From: Salinimicrobium sediminis
GTDB taxonomy: Bacteria; Bacteroidota; Bacteroidia; Flavobacteriales; Flavobacteriaceae
Assembly: GCF_900215295.1 (NCBI RefSeq)
Contig: NZ_OCMF01000002.1
Location: 186,001 to 250,000, forward strand
Direction of reading: 5' to 3'
Length of the DNA stretch: 64,000 nt
Shown piece after piece: positions 53,638-63,131 of this stretch. The stretch's first letter is position 1; every line of letters begins with the position of its first letter. Made by a program: the position numbers and the translations under genes. The notes beneath the pieces were generated by a model that saw only the letters and a list, made by a program, of their open reading frames with translations, did no database searches and was not told the DNA's origin.

Positions 53638-53670
53638 TTGTGGTAAAAACAAAAAGAAATCATAACTTTG
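53638..53670 (+). promoter_or_regulatory. Promoter (TTG-N22-TAACTTTG) of the cold-shock-domain gene
   Basis: TTG at 53638-53640 and TAACTTTG at 53663-53670, spaced by 22. Transcription from about 53677 gives a leader of about 110 bases before the ATG at 53787. Confidence 0.55.
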
Positions 53671-53786
53671 TGTTTTACTGCAGCTCTGAATAAATTAGGT
53701 TAATCTTCTTCCCGATCTTTTTCCAAAATTCCTTTTAGTTCTTCAGGTAAATTCTTATATTCATTTAAAATCACAACAAAGTCCGA

Positions 53787-54230
53787 ATGGCAAAATCGCA
53801 ACAAACGTACAACAAAACAGAAAAAGAAAAGAAACGCTTAAAAAAGCGGGAAGAAAAGAAGAAGAAGAAGGATGAAAGGAAGGCAAGTGGAGAATCTGCT
53901 TCAGAATTCGCCTATGTAGACGAATATGGAAATTTAACCGATACTCCGCCAGATCCATCCCGCAAAATTGAAGTTGATGCTGAAAGTATTGAGATTGGAA
54001 TTCCGAAAAAAGAGGAATCAGATGAGGAAGTAGATTTCAGCAAGGAAGGAAAAGTTTCCTTTTTCGATCATTCAAAAGGTTTTGGATTTATCCTGGACAG
54101 TAAAACCCAGGAGAAATATTTTGTGCACGTTACCGGTCTCATTGATGATATCGAAGAAAACGACAAAGTTACCTTCGAACTGGAAAGAGGCCAAAAAGGT
54201 ATGAATGCAGTCCGAGTTAAAAAGCTTTAG
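53787..54230 (+). CDS. Cold-shock-domain protein with lysine-rich N-terminus
   Basis: A 147-residue protein. The first 35 residues are very basic (KRLKKREEKKKKKDERK), the middle is acidic and disordered, and the C-terminal 65 residues form a cold-shock domain with GKVSFFDHSKGFGFI (RNP1-like) and KYFVHVTGL (RNP2-like). It should bind RNA or single-stranded DNA. Family members with such tails in Bacteroidota are common. The long leader and own promoter are in keeping with cold-shock control. Confidence 0.87.
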   Translation: MAKSQQTYNKTEKEKKRLKKREEKKKKKDERKASGESASEFAYVDEYGNLTDTPPDPSRKIEVDAESIEIGIPKKEESDEEVDFSKEGKVSFFDHSKGFGFILDSKTQEKYFVHVTGLIDDIEENDKVTFELERGQKGMNAVRVKKL

Positions 54231-54250
54231 TTACTCTTCATAAAGAGAAT

Positions 54251-54283
54251 AAAAAAGCGGCAGTTTAAAACTGCCGCTTTTTG
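54251..54283. terminator. Bidirectional terminator between cold-shock and M61 genes
   Basis: AAAAAAGCGGCAGTTT pairs with AAACTGCCGCTTTTT with a minimal turn. The region lies between convergent genes. Confidence 0.92.
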
Positions 54284-54287
54284 CATT

Positions 54288-56156
54288 TTAAGATTTCAAC
54301 CAGCTGTGCCGCAGCTCCATCTGCTCTCCATCTGCATTCATCAATTCCACAAGTCGTAAACCTTTTGACATAGGTTCAATGACCTTAGCCTTGAGTATCT
54401 TTTCATTTCCATCTCTCACTACTGTAATGGTAATATCCTCACCAACCTTCCAGTTTACAGAATCGGAGATTAGATCATAGATATTCTGAACATTATAAGC
54501 TTTGCCATTGATGCTTTTAATGATATCTCCGCCTTGCATTCCGGTTTTGGTAAAGAAGGTACTTAGCGCAATATCATCTCTCACTACAATCTCTCCTGCG
54601 GCGTTCACGGTTATATAGGGCGTCGCCTGGTCTTTGATAAAATAATCTACGGGAATTTCTCCTGAGCGCAACTCAAGTCCCACCTTCTTGAAGAATTCAT
54701 TGTAGGGGATAGGAGTGGTACCACTAACATAAATCTCGAAGAACTCCCTTATTTCAGGGTAGGTGAGTTCAACAATAACAGAAATAAGTTCTTCATCCTT
54801 AAAAGGTCGTTCTTTACCATACTTGTCGGTAAGTTTTTTCATAAGATCCAGAAGGCCTCGTTCGCCATTGCTTAATTCCCTAAGCCTGATATCAAGAGCC
54901 ATTCCTATTAGAGCACCTTTAAGGTAAACATTATAATAGCTGTCATGATATTCTTCTTCTAATATGTTTTGGCTCATTACCGTAAAAGGCATGGTGTCAT
55001 CGAAGGCTTTTGAAGCCAATATCTTATCATTCATCCTGTCATAGAAATCCTGATTGGTAATTAACCCCTGATTCACCTGAAATAAGTTTGCAAAATATTC
55101 TGTTACCCCTTCATACAACCACAGGTGCTGAGACATTTTAGGATCGTTATAGTCGAAATAATGCACCTCTTCGGAATGAACGCCAAGAGGAGTTAAAATA
55201 TGGAAAAATTCATGCGACACTATATCTGTAAGTGATTCTAATAAGGCTTCTTTTGCCATAGTTTCGGGCATAACTACTACTGTTGATGTATGATGTTCCA
55301 GGGCTCCGAAATTACCGGCATCTCCTTCACCGGGAGTAGCAGAAAGGTAGAGCAGAATAGCATATTTATTGGTGTCATCTATCTCTCCTAAAAAGCTCTT
55401 TTGGGCATTGATCATTTTTTCCATGGCAGGTTTAAAATCCTGTGCGCTGTAAACCTTATTTGGAGAGTAAACATGCAAAAGCACCTCCATGTTTTCCGCC
55501 TTAAAAGTGGCGGTATCGGCAGTGGCATACATGATAGGATTATCTGTCACTTCAAAATAGCGGTTTACACTAAAGATATCTTTTTGATGACCTTCAGCTC
55601 CTACAGTAGATTCATTTACGGTAAGGGCACTTCCGGGGAATAGTCCGTCGGGACGAACAACTTCCAGGCGATATGGTTCTTCGGTCATGTTTTCAAAATA
55701 GCCAATGAAGCCATGAAGATTGAGCATATAATTTTCTCCTTCCTTAATATTGGTTCCGGCCATAGAATAAATTCCCTTCTCGCCCTTCACATCATAAGAA
55801 TCGTTCATCCAATAGGAAATTTTATCAAGACGCGTGGCATCCATGATCTTCCAGCTGTTCTCATCTAAACTGGTAACTGTTAGTTCCTTTCCTTTTTTGT
55901 CATAAGCCCTGAAATTCTCAGCAAATTGCCCATAATTCGCAGTAGAGTAGGTGCCGGGTACAGTTTTAGGAATATAGAAAATGATCTCTTCCGAAGTAAT
56001 GTCGGCGGGATCTACAGTAACCATTACTTTATCATCCTGCACATTCACCAGATCCAGGGTGGCGATAATTGGCTGTTTTTCAGAAACCGGGGTTTGAGCA
56101 GTTTTACAACCTAAGATTGTGGCAGTTAATGCCAGGACATATATTATCTTCTTCAT
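54288..56156 (-). CDS. M61-type metallopeptidase with PDZ domain, probable lipoprotein
   Basis: A 622-residue exported enzyme. Lipobox TATILGC (Cys17) follows the signal. Zinc-binding HEFFH is at 315-319 and the third ligand Glu349 lies in LWLYEGVTEYF. The C-terminal PDZ domain (about 500-595) contains GMQGGDIIKSINGKAYN. This is the glycyl-aminopeptidase (M61) layout. It would sit on a membrane surface and cleave peptides with N-terminal glycine or alanine, or similar substrates. The normal ligand spacing suggests an active enzyme. Confidence 0.92.
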   Translation of the reverse strand: MKKIIYVLALTATILGCKTAQTPVSEKQPIIATLDLVNVQDDKVMVTVDPADITSEEIIFYIPKTVPGTYSTANYGQFAENFRAYDKKGKELTVTSLDENSWKIMDATRLDKISYWMNDSYDVKGEKGIYSMAGTNIKEGENYMLNLHGFIGYFENMTEEPYRLEVVRPDGLFPGSALTVNESTVGAEGHQKDIFSVNRYFEVTDNPIMYATADTATFKAENMEVLLHVYSPNKVYSAQDFKPAMEKMINAQKSFLGEIDDTNKYAILLYLSATPGEGDAGNFGALEHHTSTVVVMPETMAKEALLESLTDIVSHEFFHILTPLGVHSEEVHYFDYNDPKMSQHLWLYEGVTEYFANLFQVNQGLITNQDFYDRMNDKILASKAFDDTMPFTVMSQNILEEEYHDSYYNVYLKGALIGMALDIRLRELSNGERGLLDLMKKLTDKYGKERPFKDEELISVIVELTYPEIREFFEIYVSGTTPIPYNEFFKKVGLELRSGEIPVDYFIKDQATPYITVNAAGEIVVRDDIALSTFFTKTGMQGGDIIKSINGKAYNVQNIYDLISDSVNWKVGEDITITVVRDGNEKILKAKVIEPMSKGLRLVELMNADGEQMELRHSWLKS

Positions 56157-56248
56157 TTTATTTTTTTTATTGGACTATAGATTTAATGAAATGTTACACC
56201 CGTTATTGAATTGTGATAATTTTTATTGATGACCTAAAATTCAGGCAG

Positions 56249-56269
56249 GACCAAATTATGATATTGGTC
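56249..56269. promoter_or_regulatory. Inverted repeat in the spacer between M61 and EF-G2 genes
   Basis: GACCAA and TTGGTC are separated by 9 bases. It lies in the 282-base divergent spacer, which shows no gene. It could be an operator but no family match is supported. Confidence 0.25.
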
Positions 56270-56438
56270 AGGAAAGAACTAAAAAATAAAACAGTTCCTG
56301 AAAATTCTGGAGAAAGATTAATAAATTAGAGATGTCTTTTTAAGCCGGAACAGATGCTATTATCCTTGTACTTCACTAAAATCTTCTCCGGAATTCTCAA
56401 GATTCTCTATCCTTCTTGTTCAATTAAAATCTTACACG

Positions 56439-58556
56439 ATGAAAATTTACGACGATAAACACATTAAAAATGTGGTCTTTGTGGGGGCACATAACAGTGG
56501 CAAAACTACTCTTGCCGAAACTATGTTGTTTGAAGCCGGATTGATCAACCGGCGCGGAACTGTAGAATCAAAAAATACAGTATCAGATTTTCATGATATT
56601 GAACATGAAAAAGGGAATTCTGTCTTTGCAACTCCTTTACACACCGAATGGCGTAACTATAAGATCAATATCATAGATACTCCCGGGCTGGATGACTATA
56701 TAGGAGAGATCATTTCTTCTATAAGAGTGGCAGATACAATTGTAACCGTGTTAAATGGACAGTACGGAGTGGAAGTAGGCACAGAGATCATTTGGAATTA
56801 TATAAAAGAATATCACAAACCCACAGTTTTTGTCATCAACCAGATCGACCATCCCGGGCTGAATTTTGAAACCGGTTACAATAGCATTAAGAATCTGGTA
56901 GGTAATAAGGCTGTAAAAATTCAATATCCGCTTATAGTAGACGGGGCTCAATGCATCATTGATGTTCTCAAAATGAAAATGTACAAGTTTTCTCCTGAAG
57001 GAGGAAAGCCTGAAAAACTTCCTATTCCAAAAGATCAAAAAGATACTACCGATGCATTACATAATGAACTGGTAGAAAAGGCAGCCGAAAATGATGAAAA
57101 TTTAATGGAGCTGTTTTTTGAAAAAGGAACATTGAACGAAGAGGAAATGCGGAAAGGGATTAAAGCAGGAATGCTCAATTATGACCTCTTCCCGGTTTTC
57201 TGCACATCTGCACTAAATGATATGGGCAGCGGCAGATTGATGGGCTTCATCGATAACGTGGCACCTGCAGCGATGGACCTGAAACCTGAAATGAGCGTTG
57301 AAGGGAAACAGATCATGCCAAAGCCTGATGCATCACCTGTGTTGTTTGTATTTAAAACAGTGCATCAACCTAACCTGGGGCAGGTAACCTTCTTTAAGGT
57401 CAAAAGGGGAGAGGTGAGGCTGAATGATAAGCTTGTCAATTCAAGGAATGGAGAAACTGAGGTCATTAACCAGCTTTTTATTATGGATGGAAAAGAAAGA
57501 AATCCTATTTCAAAGTTGGTGGTGGGAGATATTGGCGCAACCTTAAAACTAAAACATACAGAGACCAATGACACCTTGGCTGCTCCCGGGGAAGAGATTA
57601 GCATTCAACCCATCGAATATCCACAGCCCAGGATAAGAAGAGCCGTGTCTGCAGTGAACACTAAAGATGAGGAGAAGCTAACAGAGGCTCTTAAAAAGAT
57701 ACATAGTCAGGATCCCACTGTAGAGATTTTCTTTTCCAATGAATCCCGGCAATTGATCCTCACTTGCCAGGGCGAGCTGCATTTGGCAACCATTGACTGG
57801 CTGCTTAAAAAGATCTATGGTGTGGAGGCTAAATTTGAAAATCCTAAGATAGCCTTTCGGGAAACTGTACAAAGACCTTCAGCTTCCAATTACCGTCACA
57901 AGAAACAATCGGGAGGTTCAGGACAATTTGCTGAAGTTCATCTAAAAATAGAGCCCTGGGATGAAAATATGCCTGAACCGGAAGGCTTCAACATTCGTGG
58001 AAAGGAGGAAGTCGATCTGCCCTGGGGAGGAAAGCTGGTCTTTTACAATTGTATAGTAGGGGGAGTGATCGATCAGCGGTATTTGCCATCGATCATGAAG
58101 GGTATTCTGGAAGTTATGGAAAATGGTCCTTTGACCGGTTCCTATATTAGGGATGTTAGAGCCATGATCCATGATGGTAAAATGCATTCTGTAGATTCCA
58201 ACGATATTTCCTTTAAAATTGCCGGAGCACATGCCTTTAAAAAAGCCTTTTTAAATGCAGATCCTAAACTCCTTGAACCGGCACTGGATCTTGTGGTTAA
58301 AGTACCGGAAGAAATGGTTGGTAATGTGATGACCGAGCTTCAAAGCAGGCGTAGTATCATCCAGGGAATTGAGAGTGAAGACAATTATCAGGTGCTAAAA
58401 TGCATCGCACCGGAATCTGAACTTTTCGGTTTTTCTACCGAACTCCGTTCCCTTACCAAAGGAAGAGCAACCTTTAGCACCAAATTTAATGGATACCAGG
58501 CTGTTCCGTCCAACATTCAGGATAATTTGACAAATAAGAGGGAATTAGTGCAATAG
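56439..58556 (+). CDS. EF-G2 paralog of elongation factor G
   Basis: A 705-residue translational GTPase. G1 is GAHNSGKTT (16-24), G3 DTPGLDDY (80-87) and G4 NQID (134-137); the five EF-G domains follow in order with normal spacing. The switch II histidine that positions water (DTPGH) is leucine, and switch I has KGNSV instead of RGITI, so catalysis is probably weak or lost. This matches the Bacteroidota EF-G2 (FusA2), reported in Bacteroides thetaiotaomicron to lack GTPase activity and support translation under starvation. It replaces or helps canonical EF-G, which must lie elsewhere. Confidence 0.9.
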   Translation: MKIYDDKHIKNVVFVGAHNSGKTTLAETMLFEAGLINRRGTVESKNTVSDFHDIEHEKGNSVFATPLHTEWRNYKINIIDTPGLDDYIGEIISSIRVADTIVTVLNGQYGVEVGTEIIWNYIKEYHKPTVFVINQIDHPGLNFETGYNSIKNLVGNKAVKIQYPLIVDGAQCIIDVLKMKMYKFSPEGGKPEKLPIPKDQKDTTDALHNELVEKAAENDENLMELFFEKGTLNEEEMRKGIKAGMLNYDLFPVFCTSALNDMGSGRLMGFIDNVAPAAMDLKPEMSVEGKQIMPKPDASPVLFVFKTVHQPNLGQVTFFKVKRGEVRLNDKLVNSRNGETEVINQLFIMDGKERNPISKLVVGDIGATLKLKHTETNDTLAAPGEEISIQPIEYPQPRIRRAVSAVNTKDEEKLTEALKKIHSQDPTVEIFFSNESRQLILTCQGELHLATIDWLLKKIYGVEAKFENPKIAFRETVQRPSASNYRHKKQSGGSGQFAEVHLKIEPWDENMPEPEGFNIRGKEEVDLPWGGKLVFYNCIVGGVIDQRYLPSIMKGILEVMENGPLTGSYIRDVRAMIHDGKMHSVDSNDISFKIAGAHAFKKAFLNADPKLLEPALDLVVKVPEEMVGNVMTELQSRRSIIQGIESEDNYQVLKCIAPESELFGFSTELRSLTKGRATFSTKFNGYQAVPSNIQDNLTNKRELVQ

Positions 58557-58588
58557 AGAATAAAAAAAGTTCAATAAGAACTATTTAG

Positions 58589-58620
58589 TACGCCGTAAGT
58601 CCTAATAGATATACGGCGTA
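58589..58620 (+). terminator. Hairpin after the EF-G2 gene
   Basis: TACGCCGTA and TACGGCGTA pair across 14 bases, followed by TTTAAATTTT. It lies 33 bases after the EF-G2 stop and may act as a terminator, although the T run is interrupted. Confidence 0.5.
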
Positions 58621-58658
58621 TTTAAATTTTATATCTTCACAAGATTTAAGATCAGGTA

Positions 58659-59120
58659 ATGAAAGAAAAAGTACTGGAGGCCCAGCTGGAGGAAATGCGA
58701 GGTTATATTCAACATAAGGCTAAGCTGAATACAAAAGTATCCAGTGCACCTGTAGGCTGGCATTTGGCACATAACCTTAAAGTTATTCATTCAATCCTGG
58801 ACGGACTGGAGAATTCAGATCCCGATCAATACAGGAGGTCCTTCAGCTGGAAAAAGCAGCTGGTTTACTTAACAGGAAAAATTCCCCGGGGAAAAGCCAG
58901 AGCTCCAAAAAGAGTTATTCCGGAAGATAATATTTCAGAAGGTGAATTGAGGGAACAAATTAATTCTGCTAAAACAGGAGTTAATTGTATCGTTAACCAG
59001 TCTGAAAAATCTTATTTTGAACATCCTTTTTTCGGACACATTAAGAGAGACGAGACTGCAAAATTCCTGGTGATCCATACAGAGCATCACTTAAAGATCA
59101 TTCGTGACATCCTGAAATAA
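58659..59120 (+). CDS. DUF1569/DinB-like protein
   Basis: A 153-residue helical protein. Histidines in PVGWHLAHNLKVIH and in VIHTEHHLKIIRDIL could form the metal site of the DinB/DUF1569 fold. The middle is proline- and lysine-rich. Members are thought to be thiol-related or unknown; no activity is established. Starts at ATG after the EF-G2 hairpin. Confidence 0.75.
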   Translation: MKEKVLEAQLEEMRGYIQHKAKLNTKVSSAPVGWHLAHNLKVIHSILDGLENSDPDQYRRSFSWKKQLVYLTGKIPRGKARAPKRVIPEDNISEGELREQINSAKTGVNCIVNQSEKSYFEHPFFGHIKRDETAKFLVIHTEHHLKIIRDILK

Positions 59121-59456
<336 letters not shown>

Positions 59457-59960
59457 TTATTTATTGACGATCCTGCCTTCATAGCTCATTCTATCTCTTT
59501 GAGATGAACCTACAGAAGTACTTGTTTTGCCACCGGGAAAAACAGTTACATCAAAGCTGAGTATTTCTGTTTTGTGATTCCCGTCAAAAAATAATTTAAC
59601 TCTTCCTCTGCCCGGCATTTCCTCTATTCTCAAATTTTCTAAAGGTCCTTTATATACTATGGCTCCCTCTGTGCCATAGCCTCCACCCGCATGACGTACT
59701 CCAAAGAATGGAAGATAAACGTCCACACTGTCATTCTTAAATCTTATATGATTGGAATTTCCAATGATGTTGATACGGTTGCCCCGCAAAGGATTTGCCC
59801 ACTCATTTTCAATTTCAAAATTTAGACTGCTAACCGTCTCCAGTGTCTGCTGATATTCCGCTGAATCTGCCGCTAAAAAATTCCTGTTTCCGCAGGAAAT
59901 GGCCAGCGAAATTCCCGCTACCAACAAAAAATATTTAATAATAAATTTTCTATTACTCAT
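59457..59960 (-). CDS. DUF4251 lipoprotein
   Basis: A 167-residue protein from the ATG at 59958-59960 (an upstream in-frame extension to 60017 has no signal). Lipobox AISC with Cys23 follows a hydrophobic segment. The mature part has INIIGNSNHIRFKNDSVDVYLPFFGVRHAGGGYG, typical of DUF4251. A surface or periplasmic location is expected; function unknown. Divergent from the gene at 60185. Confidence 0.85.
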   Translation of the reverse strand: MSNRKFIIKYFLLVAGISLAISCGNRNFLAADSAEYQQTLETVSSLNFEIENEWANPLRGNRINIIGNSNHIRFKNDSVDVYLPFFGVRHAGGGYGTEGAIVYKGPLENLRIEEMPGRGRVKLFFDGNHKTEILSFDVTVFPGGKTSTSVGSSQRDRMSYEGRIVNK

Positions 59961-60184
59961 AATGAACGTTTTCCTAAGTAAGTTACAAAATTCATATAAG
60001 TTTTCATATAGATTCAATTTTCTTAAATTTTAGAAGTCATAGATTCTCATTTTAATCTATTTTTTTGCCTCCCGTTAAACTATTCTCAAAACAGGACACA
60101 TTTAACCCTCTGTTGGCAGGGTCAGGGTTTTATTTTTAGCAATTTAACTATGTCATCAGGTGATTTACCCTGAATTTTTAAATT

Positions 60185-60751
60185 ATGAAAATAAAGAAAG
60201 TAACTGTTTTTGGTACTGGCAACTTTGGAGCACGCGTTGCTTTTCATACTGCCTTTAATCGAATTGATGTCACAGTCTACGACCGTGATTATAGTCTTCT
60301 GGAAGAGGCGCGTACAAAATTTAGGGAGTTTGCAGATATTTATGTAAAGGATTTTGGTGCTACTCAGGAAGAAGTGGAAACTGCACTCGCCAATATTGCC
60401 TATTCAATGGATATTACTGAAGCAGCAGGCAACGCCGATCTCATTATAGAAGCTTTACCCGAAGACCTATCGGTCAAAAAAAATTTTTACACTGAACTTC
60501 AGAAAACTGCTCCCAAAGATGCCATTTTTGCCTCCACTTCTGCAGGCCTTGATCCTGTAGAGCTTTCAGAAGCTTCAGGGAGAGTAGATAAATTCGTCAA
60601 TTTTCATTTTCCTGTTGATATGGATCCTGCAGGTACTTCAGAAATTATTTGCCTTCCCACCATAGATTCAACCATTGTCGATACTATTACCCAGTTTGCA
60701 GAAGAACTTGAAATGCAGGTGATAGTGAGAAAAATGGAACAACAGGATTAA
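60185..60751 (+). CDS. Short 3-hydroxyacyl-CoA dehydrogenase NAD-binding-domain protein
   Basis: A 188-residue protein. The Rossmann motif VTVFGTGNFGARVA starts the NAD domain, with ADLIIEALPEDLSVKK and VNFHFPVDMDP later. The usual HFFNP is altered to FHFPVD. The C-terminal helical domain that completes the active site in the about 290-residue family is absent; the frame ends normally before a terminator, with no trace of the lost domain downstream. It may be an oxidoreductase-like regulator or need a partner. Divergent from the DUF4251 gene. Confidence 0.8.
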   Translation: MKIKKVTVFGTGNFGARVAFHTAFNRIDVTVYDRDYSLLEEARTKFREFADIYVKDFGATQEEVETALANIAYSMDITEAAGNADLIIEALPEDLSVKKNFYTELQKTAPKDAIFASTSAGLDPVELSEASGRVDKFVNFHFPVDMDPAGTSEIICLPTIDSTIVDTITQFAEELEMQVIVRKMEQQD

Positions 60752-60778
60752 AAAACCCGGAGTAATTGTCCGGGTTTT
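60752..60778. terminator. Bidirectional terminator between HAD-like NAD and aconitase genes
   Basis: AAAACCCGGA pairs with TCCGGGTTTT across GTAATTG. It starts at the stop codon of the short dehydrogenase gene and lies between convergent genes. Confidence 0.85.
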
Positions 60779-60800
60779 CAGTGTTATTTAGTTTCAAAAA

Positions 60801-62831
60801 TTATTTTACCTGATTCCTTTCATTATCTGTCACAGTATTTTTATTCACAGCCCCTACATCCCTATTCTTCAATTGCTCTTTGAATTCATTGATGATACCA
60901 CCTTTCAGAAGCACCTGGATCTGCCTGTCGCTTAGGCTGTGTTTGGTCTCGATCTCAATTCTCTCACCATCTTTTTTACTAATGCTGACTTTTATATTAT
61001 TTCGATTCTTAACGTCTTCCCGAACGTTAGTCAGGCTCACTGAATCACCCTGCTCAATTTTATCGAAGTCTGCAATGTCAATGAATTCCAGAGGTAAAAT
61101 TCCGAAGTTTACCAGGTTTTGCCAGGCGATACGTGCATAGGAGTTGGCGATAACAGCAATCTGTCCCAGATACTTTGGAGCCAGGGCAGCATGTTCCCTG
61201 CTCGAACCCTGTGCGTAATTGTCTTTTGCGACTACTATATGTCCTCCATGATCCTCTTTCGCTTTTTGTGCTCTGTCGTAGAAGGTATCATCTATTACAG
61301 AATAAGAGAACTTGCTAATCTCTGGCAGATTACTTCTAAAAGGCAAAACCTCTGCTCCTGCTCTAAGGATCTCATCTGTAGAGATATTATCTCCCATTTT
61401 TAAAAGTACGGGCACATCACAGCTATCCCTTAATTCGGTAATGTATGGCAGCGATTTTATATTAGGTCCTTTTTTGAGTTCCACCTCCATATTATGTTCA
61501 GGCGGTGCTACAAGCATCATGGTATTGATCAATTCCTTTTCAGGATATTCATACCTGGGATATTTCATATCATACAGCTTCTCAAGATCCCGCGGATCTG
61601 TGATCTTTCCTGTTAATGCCGAAGCCGCAGCAGTCTCCGGGCTACACAGGTATACCTGGTCATCCTCTGTTCCCGAACGGCTTGGGAAATTCCGCGGCAT
61701 GGTTCTTAAACTAATGGTATCTGAAGCCGGGGCCTGTCCCATTCCTATACAACCCATACATCCGGATTGGTGGAAACGGGCTCCTGCCGCGATCAGGTTT
61801 TCAAACCCTTTATTGGCAATTAAATTCTGAATTACCTGCCTTGAGGTAGGATTGATATCAAATGAAACTTCTTCCCTTGTGGCTTTTCCTTTTACGATGG
61901 CTCCGGCTATCCAGAAATCTCTTACTCCGGGGTTTGCCGAAGATCCAATGACCACCTGGCCTATTTCCATGCCTTCCACTTCTCTTACAGGAACCACATT
62001 TCCCGGACTGGTAGGCTTTGCAATTAAAGGAACCAGGTCATCGAGTACGATCTCATCTTCAAGATCATAGGTGCAACCTTCGTCGGCTACCAGCTCTGTC
62101 CAATCCTCTTCCCTGCCCTGGCTTTTCAGAAATTTGCGGGTCATATCATCACTTGGAAAAACTGTAGTGGTAGCACCGAGTTCAGCACCCATATTTGCGA
62201 TCACATGACGGTCCATAGCACTTAACTCGGCTAAACCGGGACCGTAATATTCTATAACTTTTCCAACACCTCCCTTAACATCGTAACGCCGAAGCATCTC
62301 CAGGATCACATCCTTTGCACTGATCCAGTCGGGCATTTTTCCGGTGAGCTTCACTCCCATCACCTGCGGCATTTTCACGAAATAAGGCTGGCCTGCAATG
62401 GCTGCAGCCACATCCAATCCTCCCGTTCCAATGGCAAGCATTCCCAAAGATCCTGCTGCAGGGGTATGACTGTCTGATCCTACCATGGTTTTTCCCGGTT
62501 TTCCAAAGCGTTCCATATGTACCGGATGACTCACTCCATTTCCAGGGCGGCTATACCAGATTCCAAAACGCTGGGAGGCCGAAAGCAAAAATGCATGATC
62601 ATCTGCATTTTTAAAATCGGTTTGAAGCAGGTTATGATCCACATATTGAACCGCCACCTCAGTCTTTGCTCTATCTAATCCCATTGCCTCCAGTTCCAGC
62701 TGTACCAGGGTTCCTGTGGCATCCTGTAACAGGGCCTGGTCGATCTTTATCCCTATTTCTTTTCCGGGAATCATCTCCCCTTTAAGTAAATGCTCTTTGA
62801 TTAATTTTTGAGTGACGTTGAGTTTTGACAT
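60801..62831 (-). CDS. Aconitate hydratase
   Basis: A 676-residue enzyme, shorter than AcnA or AcnB and similar to the Aquifex-type group (TIGR01342). Motifs include VGSDSHTPAAGSLGMLAIG, GCMGCIGMGQAP (iron-sulfur cysteines), the C-terminal swivel with GDNISTDEIL and NYAQGSSREHAALAP (active-site serine). It converts citrate to isocitrate in the TCA cycle. A 30-residue hydrophilic tail follows the usual C-terminus. The ATG at 62829-62831 gives a normal N-terminus. Stands alone. Confidence 0.92.
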   Translation of the reverse strand: MSKLNVTQKLIKEHLLKGEMIPGKEIGIKIDQALLQDATGTLVQLELEAMGLDRAKTEVAVQYVDHNLLQTDFKNADDHAFLLSASQRFGIWYSRPGNGVSHPVHMERFGKPGKTMVGSDSHTPAAGSLGMLAIGTGGLDVAAAIAGQPYFVKMPQVMGVKLTGKMPDWISAKDVILEMLRRYDVKGGVGKVIEYYGPGLAELSAMDRHVIANMGAELGATTTVFPSDDMTRKFLKSQGREEDWTELVADEGCTYDLEDEIVLDDLVPLIAKPTSPGNVVPVREVEGMEIGQVVIGSSANPGVRDFWIAGAIVKGKATREEVSFDINPTSRQVIQNLIANKGFENLIAAGARFHQSGCMGCIGMGQAPASDTISLRTMPRNFPSRSGTEDDQVYLCSPETAAASALTGKITDPRDLEKLYDMKYPRYEYPEKELINTMMLVAPPEHNMEVELKKGPNIKSLPYITELRDSCDVPVLLKMGDNISTDEILRAGAEVLPFRSNLPEISKFSYSVIDDTFYDRAQKAKEDHGGHIVVAKDNYAQGSSREHAALAPKYLGQIAVIANSYARIAWQNLVNFGILPLEFIDIADFDKIEQGDSVSLTNVREDVKNRNNIKVSISKKDGERIEIETKHSLSDRQIQVLLKGGIINEFKEQLKNRDVGAVNKNTVTDNERNQVK

Positions 62832-63131
62832 TTTGTGCAGTTTAATTTCCTTTTAAAATATTAAAATCGCTGTGGAATTACAGGCGGTTTAACAATATCT
62901 TAGTGTAATACCTATTCCTGAATAAATAAAAAAGAAAAGGACTATCCGAAAAACATCTTCAAACCATCGGCCGGAATTTTTTACTGTTCCCTGTGGAGTT
63001 TCGAAAATCGAGGCAAATGTGAAAATACTTCAGGGTATAGTCCCGTTTCCTTTTCATAGCAAAACCGCCAAAATGTAACATTCAAATAAAATTTTGGCGG
63101 CTGTTTAATTTAAAAATGGGGGGCTAAAATC
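62832..63131. other. Gene-free stretch downstream of the MBL-like gene
   Basis: No gene is seen between the aconitase and MBL-like genes. A hairpin near 63065-63100 serves the MBL-like gene; the aconitase promoter was not identified. Confidence 0.6.
63065..63100 (-). terminator. Terminator after the MBL-like gene
   Basis: CCGCCAAAAT and ATTTTGGCGG pair across a 16-base loop, with a T-rich tail on the minus strand, 32 bases after the stop at 63132. Confidence 0.75.
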
